A stretch of 64,000 nucleotides of DNA from Corylus avellana (GCF_901000735.1 NC_081541.1:25049743-25113742); one strand, 5' to 3'. Shown: positions 32,475 to 45,447, counted from the stretch's first letter. A program made the numbers and translations. Notes: generated from the letters alone by a model not told the origin.

Positions 32475-32574
32475 NNNNNNNNNNNNNNNNNNNNNNNNNN
32501 NNNNNNNNNNNNNNNNNNNNNNNNNNNNNNNNNNNNNNNNNNNNNNNNNNNNNNNNNNNNNNNNNNNNNNNNNN
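32475..32574. other. Assembly gap (100 N)
   Basis: Exactly 100 N, the usual placeholder for a gap of unknown size. It separates the CACTA gene from the second membralin copy, whose first base after the gap lies inside a MITE. Confidence 0.99.
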
Positions 32575-32889
32575 TGACATGTGTCCATTTTTTTAATAAC
32601 ATGTAAGATGCACATGAGTTTTTAATATTATTTATTTCAACTTTATCCATACTATTAAAAAACATATGCATCTCACATGTTCAAATGACATATGTCATTT
32701 TTATAGATTGAGTTGAAAGAAGTTCCTCCAACCCAATTTGGAGGAAAACTCTGTCCTTGCTTCTTCCTTTTCAATTTCTTCACTGGTGAATCCAATGGGT
32801 ACATGGATTGACATGGCAAATGATTAGGGTGCTACAATCCTCATTCGTGTGCTCTCCCTTAAAATTTCTCTTTTGCCAATTTATTGCAG

Positions 32890-35800
32890 TGCAGCTTCAA
32901 CACCATGCCCGGCATCGGCTTCCAACTTTTCAGTTGATCTTTGTCCATGTAATTGAATCACTTGTCTTTGTACCGGTAAGCATTGATTCTATTTATTTAT
33001 TTCGGATAGAGATTACAAAGCCATTCTCAAATTTTTATAAACGAATTCAATTGTCTTCTTCCCCAGACTATTTTGATTTCTGTAGGTTGTTGGCTAATAG
33101 AGTTATAAATTGGGTTTTGCAGATTATGATTGGTATCCTATTTTTTCTGTTCGAATTTTATGATGATCAGTTGTTGGCTTTCATGGTCCTGATTCTTGTT
33201 TGGCTGAGTGAACTCTTTACCCTTATCAGGTCTCTCTCTCTCTCTCTCTCCATGGATATATAGCGACTGATTTGGTGTACCGGGTATACTTATGCATGTT
33301 GTCTTTGGTTGAGAAATATTGCATATATGTTGCATTCTATTAGGACAAGGTAGCCTATCTGATGGGTTTGCAAGCAAAAAATACCTGTCTGCAACAGCAT
33401 TTTTGGATTTCTGTTAAGAACAATTTACTCTATTCAATGTAGAAGTTTATGCTTTGCAATGAGGCAGGTAGGATCAGGTCGGGCCATACATGGGTCAGAG
33501 TTGTGGTTGGGTATTCATGATAAACATTGTTTGGATTCCTTGACTTATTATGACCAATATCAGGAGGTGTGGGTTAGGTTGTAAATGAATCTGGTTCACC
33601 CAAAGGCAGACCTACACTCAGTCAAGACTAAATTTGGGGTAGTGGACAGGCTGGGTTGTTATTGACACTCATGGTAACAGTATCTTAGCTCATACAAAAC
33701 CATTTCTGGGATTCTTGCAGAAGATGCCCAGATTAATGGCATTGATGCAATGATTGAGCTATTTTTTCACTTGAGCAATGATTTTGACACGAGTTGTTGT
33801 GGCTGAAGGGGAGCAACAGATGGACACTTGTTTAACAATTATGTCTCTGACTAATTAACCCTCCATCTGGCAAACACTTCATTTGCCACTTTTCTCTCTC
33901 TGTCTCTCTCTGTGTCTCATCATGTGTACTTGTCTATATGCATGTATGTGTGCTTGCTGGTGTATTTTTCTAATTTGGTTGTGCAAGTAAATTCATGTGT
34001 AATGTTTTTCTAATATGGTTGTGCTTGCTAATATATCTTGCAGCGTCCGGACACCAATATCAATGAAGTTCTTCCCTCGCTTCTTTTTGCTCTACTTTCT
34101 GGTTTTTCACATTTATTTCTTTTCCTATGCTTATGGTATGGCCCTATTACCTTTCTGGACTTATTTCTGTATCAGGTGGAATCTCTTGTTTTTCTCTTAA
34201 ACTATTGCTTATAATTTCTCCAGGTTTTTCATATTTGGCTCTGTCTACTGCTGCAGCATTTATGCAGCACCTCATTCTATACTTCTGGAACCGTTTCGAG
34301 GTAATGATTATTGTATATGCTAAGTTCTTTTTTTCTTTTTTTTCCTTCTCCTCTCAATACATTTATGCATTGGCTAATAGCAGGTCACTATTAGCTTGCA
34401 ATTGTATTTCATGAAAATTATTGAACTGAATTCTTTTTTGTTGACTGTTTTCACTTGCATGTATCAATAGGTTAGTTACAGCTCTATCTTTACTGAAAAA
34501 TGAGCAGGGCTTGTTTCTATTCATGGTTTCTCAATTGTTTTTGGTTAATAGACATTTCCTATTGCATCTTTACTTGAAGCCATTATATATGGATTCTTCT
34601 GCTTCAATGGCCATTGGTCATATACATGGGTTAGCTTCCTTGCCTTGTCCCATAGAAGTCATTTATGTGAATGGGTGGTGTCTGGGTTATTTGTTAAAAT
34701 GGGCTTTGAAATGAGTTGTGTTTAACAATTTATTGAATAGGGCCCAGAGACTTCGTGATTCTGTTTCTACTGGGAAATATATGAAACAGATTTGGAGAAT
34801 TGTTTTTTTATTTATTTTTCATTATTGATCATACAAATATTTTAGAGGCATTATTTGTTTAAATCTTAGGGAAAATGCCATGTTATTAACCTGAGTTTTG
34901 CCTGTAACAAATTGCCTCATGGGCTTCTAATTTTTCGAATTCACTTTAGTTTTGCTCATTGATAAAAAAAATAATTTCATCCAAACTTTAGTCCTGTTTT
35001 TAGCAGGACTAATGCCATGTATGCAATTTTGCACATTAGATCCACAAACAAACTTCTGCATGTTTGCACTGTCTCGTCAAAAAAAAAAAAGTAAAAAACA
35101 AAACCATATAAAGGAAAAAAAAATCAAAGTATTCATGGAGGGGCAAGCAAACCCCTCTCCCACCCACCCTCCACCGAGTGGTGGGGTGGGCTGTGTAAAG
35201 GGGGTGGGGGTGATGTCCCTAAGTGGAGGGGTACAGTGGGTCGACCCATCCCTCCCCCAACAATTGTAAAATGAATGATTGACACCCTGTCTAACTAAAA
35301 CTTAAGAACACCCATTTTGATTTCTCCTTTGTGTTAAAAAATGCCCTATTAATCCTTTCCATAAAGATGTGCTGTTGAATCTTCAGAATCTTTGGAGCAT
35401 GTTACTGTTTATTATATTGAAGTCAGTTCGATATGGTTTCATATCCAAAAGTAAGGATAGAGTCATAGCTGCTGCCAAACAAGATTGCTTATGGCACAGC
35501 CTGTATGGCATTTGTGTTGGTATAGAAATTTGAATGAACTTTTCTTGACTTCATGTTTGATCACTAATACAGTGCTAAACTTGTCCCAGGTACCTGCTTT
35601 ACAAAGGTTTATGCAAAACCGTCGATCACAGCTTCAGCAGCATCCAGACTTCCACATTACCTCCTCAACCATCCTTGCGTCGACTTTACACATCACAAGA
35701 TTGAACACAAGGAATCCTGGTTCGGTTAACACAGACTTGACCTCTGGGACTGGTTTGAGACATGGATCTGACCCAGTGGTGCCAGCCAATGCAGGAGTAG

Positions 35801-36072
35801 ATGTTTCTGGGCTTCAGGAACAATCAGAAAGCGAAAACGGGGCAGGGAACCCAATGCAGATGGCTGGACAACCTAATCTTCAGCAAGCAGATAATGGTCC
35901 CAACCCTGGGGCTATGAATTCGTTCAGTTCGCTTTTGTTATGGATCTTAGGAGGCGCCTCTTCTGAAGGCTTCAACTCATTCCTTTCCATGTTCAGAGAT
36001 GTGAGAGACCAAGGACAGGTTTTTGCTGAATCCCCTAGGCGAGACAACCGTGCAAATCAAAATGTGCAATAG
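32890..36072 (+). pseudogene. Second, 5'-incomplete membralin copy
   Basis: Exons equivalent to the last five of the first copy lie at 32890-32975, 33123-33229, 34044-34135, 34224-34300 and 35590-36072. They encode the same residues; I saw one synonymous change. The exon homologous to 14404-14520 and everything upstream are absent, the sequence starting in the intron at the gap. It may be an unplaced second haplotype of the gene rather than a second locus. If real, it lacks a promoter and the lumenal N-terminal half. Confidence 0.92.
34865..35290. mobile_element. Remnant of GC-core MITE in membralin copy 2
   Basis: Same truncated element as at 16905-17330, in the duplicated intron; essentially identical sequence. 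Confidence 0.5.
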
Positions 36073-37404
36073 TGTTGGAACACTATCTTTAAAGGAGATT
36101 TGCTTGTTTATTAGTGTTAGATTGTAGTGCACGTTCATGTTTAATAGCATAGCACAGGGTTTTACTGGATCTACTTGTTTGTACAGAAATGATAGATATA
36201 CATATGTTGGATATGTTACTTGTTAGAGGCTAAACCCTGTTAATTCGTCCGTGTAAGCAAAAAAGAACAAGAAAATCAAAGAAAATGTCTACATTGCATG
36301 TCTTGCATTCACATTACATACAATGGATAGTACATGACTGTAACATATTGTTTGGGATGCAATGTTATTGAATCCTGTACTATATTTTACCTCTTCAAGT
36401 AAGGATCCAAGTGACAATGTTTGAATTTCAAGAGAGAAGATGCTTGTCTTGTAGGGGTTGTGTGTGTGTGTCTGTGTTTTTTTTTTTTTGAAGATTGGAG
36501 GACTCTTTCCATTTTTCTATTTTTTTGTAAAGATTTTAATTTGTTGCATTTAACTGCAGTATACTGTCATATCATTTAAAAATTTTGAATGGCATTACAA
36601 CATGTTTCAACATATACTATTAATGTTGGGTCTTGAAAATGGTGATATCTCTTGTGGAGATGTTGATCTCGTGGGAGACAACCTGTCGAGCGAGACCCCA
36701 ATGTCTTTGGGGTCTTTGTGGAGCTTGAATGCCATTGATTTTTGAAAATCAAAGAATGAGAGCGGTGAGCGAGTGAATTAAGGAGGCCTCTACAACAATG
36801 TTCGTGTGTGACACAATTAGAGCAAAACTGGTAGCTTTCTTAAATTTCATTCTCTTCTCTAAATTTAAGGAAAACTCTCAAAAAAAAATTACATTCCATT
36901 GGTGTTCTCTAAACCAAGGAAAACATAAGTGCTTTAGGGCAGCACTTTTAGTTCTCTTAACATTATTTTAATATAAAAATTTAAAAAAAAAATTTAAAAA
37001 AAATACAAAAAAGGCTTTATCTTTTCTTTAACATTTATTTGAAACAGTATTTAAATGATTTTTCTTTCCTCTCTCTTTCTCCTAACATTTAATTTAAAAA
37101 ATATTTAACTAGTATAAAAAAAAATAATAACATAAGCTATTGGGAAGTTTATTCGAATAGAAAAGCAAAAAGTAGCTTGGTTTACTACATTTTTTAAAAA
37201 GAAAAAAAAAAATGTAAAGAAAGCTGCAACTAGTGCTCTTAAATGGTAATTTGGTATGAAAAATGCAATACTTAACACTCTTTTCTTACTCTCATTTACT
37301 TAAAACCCTTAAATGGCCAATTTTGGGAAAAAAATAATTTATTGGCACCAGTGAATTAAGTGATGTGATGAAGGAGAAAAAACATGGCTCGTCTTTTCTA
37401 AGTT

Positions 37405-38822
37405 GAATATAGTTGTAGTGTATACAGCATACAGCTGTAGTGCCTCTTTAAACTCAGATGGGTTTGCAAATAATTGTCCCACATGTATTTCAACCTTCTC
37501 TTTCAGATCATGCACTCCATGCCATTCCGGATACTTTCTCCTTTTTCTTTTACTTGTACCTTCAACATTCTCATCACTTTCCAGGCTAAGCAGTTCAGGA
37601 CTTTACACACCCTCTTCATTCGGTTGTTTGAGTTTGCCCTTTCCAGTGTGAACCTCCTTAGGAGCTGATGATGATGCTTCACCCAATGGCTTGAACCACT
37701 TCATTGTAGCCTCCCTTGCCGCCCGTAGAACTTCTTCATTTTTGGGATTGACGTAAGCGTCATCCTCCATTCCATCAGTATCTTCAAAATCACTTAATGG
37801 AAGAGGTGGAATAACCACTTCATCCTGCTCATCTTCTTCATCTTCATCCTGGTCATCTTCGTTATATCCATGACATGGAGGCTGCCTACGTGTGGAATAC
37901 CTGGTTATGGACTGTCTGGCAGTGGACTGCTTGCGTGTGGACTGCCTGGCAGTGGGCTACTTGCGTGTGGACTGCCTGGCTATGGACTACATGGCTGTGG
38001 ACTGCATCTTACCCTTTTTCTTCTCCCTGGAAGAAGTTTGCTCAACATTCTTTTGCTGCTTCATTTGTTTTTCTATCTCTTTGACATTTTGCTCAACCTT
38101 CTCTTTTTTGATCTCCTTCATAAGCACCTCTTCATATCCATGATTTTCCTCATGATCCACAAACTCATCTCCATCATCTACATGATAACTTATAAAACCA
38201 CTGGAACTTCAACAATAGCCCAACTATGTTTGTCTCCATCTTCTTCTACATTGACCATATCTGTTTTTTCTTCAACTTCTCCAACTCCATCCTTTTCACC
38301 AACTACAACTCCAACTTCTTCTACAACTCCAACTTCACCTTCCTTTTCACCAACTACAACTCCAACTTCTTGTACAACTCCAACTTCACCTTCCTTTTCA
38401 CCAACTACAACTCCAACTTCTTCTACAACTCCACCTTCGTTTTCACCAACTTCTGTATCTCCATGATCTACAAACACATGCAAGTTTTTGGACTCGCAGT
38501 CAAACACCCTAAACATCTCTTGGACATGATTTCTCCTTGTAAGTTCAAGAATTTCTTCATAATCATCAACCTTGTAATAGAGAGCAGGCACCTTTCCATA
38601 TTGATAATCAAGGTATACTTCCACTATGGTTATAATATGTGAGCAGCTTACCACAGAAATATCTAAACGAGGAAAAGTCATCACTTCCCCCCCGACATAC
38701 TCCATACGTGGTCTACAAAATGAGCCATGATGGTGAATAACGAGATCAATGGATCTTGTAAGTGGTGATCCTGTATCAACAAAATAATGGACATATGAGG
38801 CACATACAGACCTACGTACCAA
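37405..38822 (-). pseudogene. Mutator-like transposase, N-terminal part
   Basis: The minus-strand frame at 38822-38190 has a PB1-like N-terminal domain (IDLVIHHHGSFCRPRMEYVG, GGEVMTFPRLD) followed by a Val/Glu/Gly repeat region. After frame changes the frame at 37818-37603 (MVIPPLPLSDFEDTDGMEDD) leads to VGQLFANPSEFKEALQLYAV, the start of the MuDR DNA-binding region. It stops dead at 37405 where membralin-copy sequence begins. DNA-binding and DDE domains are missing, so this is a truncated, frameshifted fragment. Confidence 0.78.
38285..38460 (-). repeat. In-frame minisatellite in the Mutator-like ORF
   Basis: About three tandem 57-bp units (plus strand CACCAACTACAACTCCAACT type) encode repeats of EVGVVVGEKEGEVGVV on the minus strand. 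A second short array of about 30-bp units (GTGGACTGCCTGGCAGTG type) lies at 37905-38005, out of frame. Confidence 0.85.
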
Positions 38823-39814
38823 CTCAAGTTATCATGCACATTGGCCCCCACCCACCAAACAATCCCACATTACAACAGCAACAATAAACAAGTCTTCAAA
38901 AGCATATATAAAAGTCTTCAATACCCCACTGACAACCAACACGACAACCATATATTAAAGTTTCCAATGTGAAAAAGGTGAGAACTTTCTACTTGGCTTC
39001 AAAACAGACAAAAAGTACTACATTAAGCGACAACTAAAAAAGCAGGCAGCCATAAAGTGATAAGTGATTGCAACGTCTCAAACCCATATGCTATATAGTA
39101 TTAAAAAAACACCCCACTGGTGGGGGATTCAGTTCAACAAAGCAAAAGTATCCCCTATTTTATTCTCTAACTTTTTTGCAACAGTACATACCTTCACCTC
39201 TCCGATTCCGATTTCTCCGAGGTCGTCCCATTTTGCTCCTCCCGTGTACAAGGTCTCAGCCAACGTGCTGAAATCAAGTCCAACCACGCTGCAAGGTCGA
39301 TTTCCTTCCCGAACTCGCCCTAACCCAAACTACCAGTCCACACCCAAAATCAAACTCAAACACTCAAACTTTCGCCGATAATACTTCCAATCGTAAGCCA
39401 AATTGCAATCACAATCGAGAATCGACCCACCTAAATGGAAATCTTAGAACAAAAATTTGGGGAAAATACGGTTCTTATGAACCCTAGGCCGACGACGAAC
39501 GGGAAGAATGGAGAAAAAGGGGGGAAACGTCGAATTTTTTTTAACTTTTTTGTGACATTATCTAAACGACGTGGATTTTTTTTAACTTTTTTGTTTAATT
39601 ATCTAAACGACGTGGATTTACCTTTTTTTTTTATTTCATGGTGGACACGTGTCGAGATATAACTGGCGATAACGTGGACGTCCGTTAGTTGGGACTGACG
39701 AAACCTAACGGAGGTAGTGATTCCGTCTTTTCCCATAGGTTGGGTACTAGATTTGTCATGTTTTAAAACTCAGGGGAGAAAAAATAAAAAAGTGAAAACT
39801 CAGGTACCAAAAAA
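38823..39814. other. Unassigned sequence to gap
   Basis: Mostly non-coding. A minus-strand piece at about 39285-39195 (STLAETLYTGGAKWDDLGEI, ending AAG|GTATGT) looks like an exon end but I do not recognise it. Near 39550-39620 a short motif CTAAACGACGTGGATTT is repeated twice. No clear transposon end was seen. Confidence 0.5.
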
Positions 39815-39914
39815 NNNNNNNNNNNNNNNNNNNNNNNNNNNNNNNNNNNNNNNNNNNNNNNNNNNNNNNNNNNNNNNNNNNNNNNNNNNNNNNNNNNNNN
39901 NNNNNNNNNNNNNN
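39815..39914. other. Assembly gap (100 N)
   Basis: Exactly 100 N; closes the 7.24 kb contig that carries membralin copy 2. Confidence 0.99.
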
Positions 39915-40541
39915 TTCCGGGAGACCCTCACTGTCAACAAGTTGTACAACCGAGAAGAGCCACCGAACTGGAATCGTGAGCAACCTCTCAATTCCAAGGA
40001 CCACTCAATCTTGAGCCACTCAAACAGCAGTCTCCATTAAAAGCTCTCTACTCAGGAGTAAAAACTCTCAGAACCAGAACTCAATGTCGAAGGGAAAAGC
40101 GTGAAAGCCTCTGAGCCCTCGCCCTGAGCACTTGCTTCACACAATTTTGGCAAACGGAGTTCCAACTCTGCAGCTCAAATACCAAAACAATGGAAGTGCC
40201 TGTCAAAGGATCCAGATCATTCGCCGCACAGGCTCGGAATAGAAGAATCGAGACCCCCTCAGGAGGTTTGGGGCCTCTAGGTGCACAGACTTGGATGAAG
40301 ATTAAGTCCCTAGTCAAGGGGTTCCAACTGCTCGGTGTATTCTCGAACATTGCTTGGAGATGAAAACTCAAATCTAGCAGGTCAGCATCAATCAACAAGG
40401 CAATCCCAAGTTGCAGAATTCCGAGAGCCTATTCTAAACATCCCGAGGAATCATTTCGAGCTTCCAAGAAGACATTTTGAAGTTCCAATAAACCGAATCA
40501 GCTCCATTCCAAGCTGCACTTTAAGAAGCATTTCTCGAGTC
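39915..40541. other. Unassigned sequence, perhaps gypsy 3' non-coding region
   Basis: No recognised protein in either strand. The sequence resumes on the far side of the copia element at 45772, so 39915-40546 and 45772 onward were once continuous. Since the right part leads into a minisatellite and a gypsy-type LTR, this may be the end or 3' UTR of the same element; that is an inference. Confidence 0.4.
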
Positions 40542-40546
40542 CAAGT

Positions 40547-40851
40547 TGTAAGTTATCAATATTGAATGCGGAAATGTGGAAATGGCAGCTTACAAAGTTT
40601 GTAGACCATACGTATATTTATAACTTTGAAGACTAGTTACAACTGAAAAGATAAGAATGCATTTGAATTACAAACAAAGACTAAAGTTATCTACATTTGA
40701 ATTACAAAAGAACTAAAGAAGATAAGATAACATTGCTACAATTGAATTACAAAAGATGCAATGTTATCTAATCTGAAACAGAGTATCCTTGGAAGATTGG
40801 GACTCTGTTACAGACGTGGGCAGCAGAGTATCCTCGGAAGATGTCTTATCA
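40547..40851 (-). repeat. Copia 3' LTR
   Basis: TGTAAGTTATCAATATTGAA start and CTTATCA end on the plus strand. About 97% like the 5' LTR at 45461-45766 by eye. Confidence 0.95.
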
Positions 40852-40976
40852 TCCCCCCTCAAGTTGATGGGAAGATCACGAATGAGAAGCTTGTCACACA
40901 GAAACTGGAATCGAGCAGTAGTAAGTCCTTTTGTAAAAATGTTAGCTAGCTGTGCAGAAGTGGAGATAAACCTTAG

Positions 40977-43900
40977 CTAAATATCACGTCTTACTACCTT
41001 CTCTCTAATAAAGTGGTAGTCCACTTCTATATGTTTGGTGTGTGCATGATATACTGAGTTAGATGCAAGAGACAAAGCACCCAAATTATCACACCAAAAT
41101 GTGGGAGGACAAACCAGAGGAACTCGAAGATCACGAAGCAACATTCTAATCCAGTAGAGCTCAGCAGTGACAAAAGCCATTGATCGATATTTAGACTCTG
41201 TGCTAGACCTGGAAACTACTGGTTGTTTCTTGGCACTCCACGACACCAAGCAGGAACCAAGAAAAATTGCATAACCAGTGGTAGATTGTCGATCATCAAT
41301 ATTGCCAGCCCAATCAAAATCACAAAATGCACTCAACCTGTGTTCTCCTTTGATAAAATGTAGACCTCGATGTAGAGTACCCTTTAGATTCCGTAAGACT
41401 CGCTTGGCAGCAATCCAATGATCTATTGTAGGAGATTGCATGAATTGACATAGTTGATTAATAACAAAAGCGATTTCGGGACGAGTCAGTGTGCTATATT
41501 GCAATGCCCCTACTATGCTTCTGTATTCAGTTGGATTGGGCAGTGGATCATCAGAGAAAGCAGAGAACTTCACACCAGATGCTATAGGTGTTCCACATGG
41601 CTTTGCTCCAACCATCTTGGAGCAATGTAAAAGATCAACAATGTATTTTGTTTGGGAAAGAAACAAACTTGAAGAATCACGATCAACCTTGATTCCCAAA
41701 AAATAATGTAGTGGCCCCAAGTCCTTTATTGCAAAATCAGATCTTAAACAATCAATCAACCAAAGAATACATGAAAGATTATTTCCAGTAACAATTATAT
41801 CATCAACATAGATGAGTATAAAGAGATGCACATCCAGATGATGATAAGTAAATAACGAATAATCAACTAGGGACTCAGAAAAGCCAAGATTAAGTAATGA
41901 TTGAGATAATCGGTTAAACCAAGCACGGGGTGCTTGTTTAAGACCATAAATTGCTTTCTTTAATCTACAAACGTGACTAGGGAACTTGGAATCAACAAAA
42001 CCAGGAGGTTGCTCCATAAACACTTCTTCTTCAAGAGATCCATGCAAAAAAGCATTAGATACATCTAGTTGCCTAAGAGGCCAATTATAATAAACAGCAA
42101 GTGCAAGGATAATGTGAATAGTAGACGGTTTGATAACAGGACTAAATGTCTCTGTGCAATCTAAACCACCTTCTTGTTGAAACCCCTTGACTACCAATCA
42201 AGCTTTAAAACGTTCTATGGAGCCATCTGATTTTTGCTTCACTTTATAAACCCATTTGTTTTGAATGACATTCTTGTTACGTGGTCTGAAACACAAATCC
42301 TATGTATGATTTGTTTGTACAGCATTAAACTCTACCTACATAGCATTCTGCCACTCATCAAATTTGGTAGCTTGCTTAAAAGAAGTTGGTTCAATGGGAA
42401 CGACAATAGAATGCAAAGCACACAATAGATGTTTAGTGAAATAATAGGTATGGTAGTCTGGGAATTGCTTAGGACAGGCAACACCATCTCTAGCACGAGT
42501 CACCATAGGGTGAATAGACTGAGATGATGTGGTAGAAGGAAGACTTGAGTTAGGAGGATCAGAAATAAGCTCCTGAGAGACAGAATTTTGAGGTGCAGGA
42601 ACTACTTCTTCCAATGAAGTTGCAGATGATGGTAAGATCATAGAATCTAAAGGGTCATGATTTGTAGCAGGGACTTGAGAAGGTGCGGATGGAGGCAAAG
42701 ATGTATCCAAGTCAAAACTGTTACATATTTCTAAGGAATCAATAGGCACAACAGAATTACAAGTATCTGAGTTTGCAGTATTGGAAATGTCAAGAGGAGA
42801 GGAAGACAAAGCAGGTACTTGAAGTGGAAGGTTCTCAGATGCAGCTATTGGTGCAGCAGGCCGTGGCAAAGGAGGACTTATATCCTTGGCAGGAAACTGC
42901 AATTCATCAAATACAACATGTCTACTAAGATAGACACGATTGGTAGATGAGTCAAGACACCTATACCCTTTATGATTAGCACTATATCCTAAGAAGATGC
43001 ATTTCTTAGATCAAAATTGCATTTTATGATTATTGTATGGTCTCAACAAAGGATAACATGCACACCCAAAAATTCTAAGAATAGAGTAATCTGGATCTTT
43101 ATTGAGGAGTACTTGATAAGGTGACTTGTTTTGTAAGACAGTAGTAGGGAACCTGTTAATCAGAAAATTTGAGGTATTAAAAGCTTCAACCCAATACTTT
43201 TGTGGAAGATGTGAGTGAGCCAAAAGAGCTAATCTAGTTTCTACCAAATGTTTATGCTTCCTCTCAGCTATACCATTTTGCTGAGAGGTGTATGGACATG
43301 ACATTTGATGCATTATGCCATTAGTGTCAAGGAACGTTTTAAACTGATTGGAAAGAAATTCCCTTCCACCATCTGACTGAAGTGTTTTAACTTTGCTTGT
43401 AAATTGATTTTCAACAAAGCTTTTGAATTTGACAAAGGTAGCAAATGCTTCAGATTTAAATTTTAATGGAAACATCCATGAAAAACGAGAGAACTCATCT
43501 ATAAATATAATGTAAAAACGACATCCACTTATAGATGAAATGGGAGAACACCATAGATCAGAATGAATGATTTCAATAGGACATTTAGTAGTTCTAGTAG
43601 AAATAGAAAAAGGAATGCGTTTGCTTTTGGCCATTTGACATGATTCACAGATTGAATCTTTATTGATTGTGCCTTTAACAGGCAAACTACAATGAGTTTT
43701 GATTAATTGAAAAAGATGAGAGGCAGGATGCCCTAAACGAGAATGCCAAACATAAGCAGTATCAGAAATTCCAATGAGAGCAGTGAATGCTCGAGCCTTA
43801 TTGATGGAAGTTGGAAACTTGATAGGATATAGTCCCTCTCTACTTGGCCCTTGCAAAAGTATCTGACCCATAAGATTGTCCTTCACAAGAAAATAATTAG

Positions 43901-45418
43901 AGGTAAGTTTAAACCAACAGTTATTGTCTTCGCAAAACTTTTGAATGGAAAGAAGATTAGTGTCTGCATTTGGACAATGAAGTATGTTTTTCATATGAAA
44001 ATCAGTATTGGAATGTGAAAAATGAGAGGAACCAATGTGTGCTATAAACAAACCAGAACCATTGCCCATTGAAACTTCTTCACCACCATGATAAGAATCT
44101 TTAATCTCCAAATTAGCCCCATCATCAGTAATATGATGGTTGGCTCCACTGTCAGCAAGCCATGTTTGATCAGTGGCTGAATTGTTCTTGGCCATCATGG
44201 CAGCTAGCTGTGCTGGAGGGTGTCGACCCTGGTAGCTAAAATCCATTCAATGGAAACAGTCAAGAGCTTGGTGTCCACTTTTGCCACAGATTTGACATGA
44301 GGGTTTGTTGGTATTTGGAAAAGAAAGAGAATCATTCTTGGGTCCTTTAGAATGAGTGGATGACACACCAAAATTCTTCTTTGCACGATCGGAGAATTTG
44401 TTCTTGTGAAACTGCTGATTCTTGGGCTTCTATGAGTACAAAGCAAATCCACCTATTTCCTGCTCAGTTGATTTCCGGGAATTGTCGAGCAGCATCTCAT
44501 AATTCAGCAATTCAGTTTGAAACTGATCATAAGGTAAACTGGTTTCTCGAGTTGCAAATGAATAAGATGTGATAAAAGGATGGTATGAAGAGTTTAAACC
44601 ACCTATCACATAAGATATCAAGTCATCATCATCCACTGGTTTGCCAATGGCAACCAGTTGATCAGCACATGACTTAGCCAATTGCATAAACTCAGAACAA
44701 GATGAGGCTCCCTGGTGTAGGAACTGCAATTGTCACTTGATTTGTGCTATCCTGGAACAAGATTGAGAAGCAAATCTCGAGGAAAGGTAGCTCCAAACTT
44801 GTTTTCATAATTCAGCAATTCAGTTTGAAACTGATCATAAGGTAAACTGGTTTCTCGAATTGCAAATGAATAAGATGTGATAAAAGGATGGTATGAAGAG
44901 TTTAAACCACCTATCACATAAGATATCAAGTCATCATCATCCACTGGTTTGCCAATGGCAACCAGTTGATCAGCACAGGACTTAGCCAATTGCATAAACT
45001 CAGAACAAGATGAGGCTCCCTGGTGTAGGAACTGCAATTGTCACTTGATTTGTGCTATCCTGGAACAAGATTGAGAAGCAAATCTCGAGGAAAGGTAGCT
45101 CCAAACTTGTTTTGAGGTTTTCAGTCCATAAGCAGAGGAAAGAATACTCTCAGATAAACAAGCATTAAACCAGCTTAGACACCACTGGTCCTTCTTGACC
45201 CAGATAACAAACTCTGGGTTAGCTTGAGGAATTTCTTCACTATCAGAATCAAGAAGAAATTTTGGAGGACAAGGCTCGGTTCCATTAACAACACTGAGTA
45301 AGTCATTGCTTCGTAAAGTAGGAAGAAATTGTGAAGTCCACGTAAGATAAGAAATGGAGTGGTCAAGTCTTCTGTTGCTGATATGAAAAATGTTTGGTGG
45401 GTTGAAAACAGCAGTCAT
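40977..45418 (-). pseudogene. Copia gag-pol polyprotein, broken
   Basis: Domains in order down the minus strand: gag (45418-44430) with the UBN2-like core; CCHC knuckle CQICGKSGHQALDC near 44300-44250; protease WLADSGANHHIT near 44165; integrase with HSRLGHPASHLF…CESCQ and catalytic D/D/E blocks (HSDLW, SDGGREF, QQNGIAERKHKH; 43750-43230); a proline/serine-rich linker (42902-42336); reverse transcriptase with QLDVSNAFLHG and YVDD (42197-41780); RNase H with FDWAGNIDDRQSTTG and the conserved SSTESKYRSM and TKHIEVDYHFIREK blocks, ending near 40977. Stops occur after the gag duplication, near 44247, near 43010 and near 42200, so the chain is split into at least five frames. Confidence 0.95.
44504..45119. 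repeat. Tandem 308-bp duplication inside copia gag
   Basis: 44504-44811 and 44812-45119 are near-identical direct copies, for example CAGTTTGAAACTGATCATAA at both and CAATTGTCACTTGATTTGTG at 44728 and 45036. The duplicated unit carries gag residues MQFLHQGASSCSEFMQLAKS onward and shifts the joined frame into a stop. Confidence 0.95.
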
Positions 45419-45447
45419 TTGATCAATATTGGTTGTGAACCTGGGGA

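Larger units (their letters stand above)
32575..37404 (+). repeat. Long near-identical repeat, copy 2 (pair 14617-19447)
   Basis: Begins at the gap edge and ends abruptly after CTAAGTT at 37404. Together with the following 2.4 kb it makes up a 7.24 kb contig between two 100-N gaps. Substitutions against copy 1 include 32799-32805 (GTACATGG versus GTACATAG), one synonymous change in the exon at 33123, and 34744-34747 (CAGAG versus CACAG). Confidence 0.97.

Noticed and set aside
38226..38642. 138-codon plus-strand frame rich in Phe/Asn/Ser
   Set aside because: Antisense of the repeat-rich Mutator-like transposase linker.
40081..40398. 105-codon minus-strand frame
   Set aside because: No recognisable domain; probably chance frame in retroelement-like sequence.
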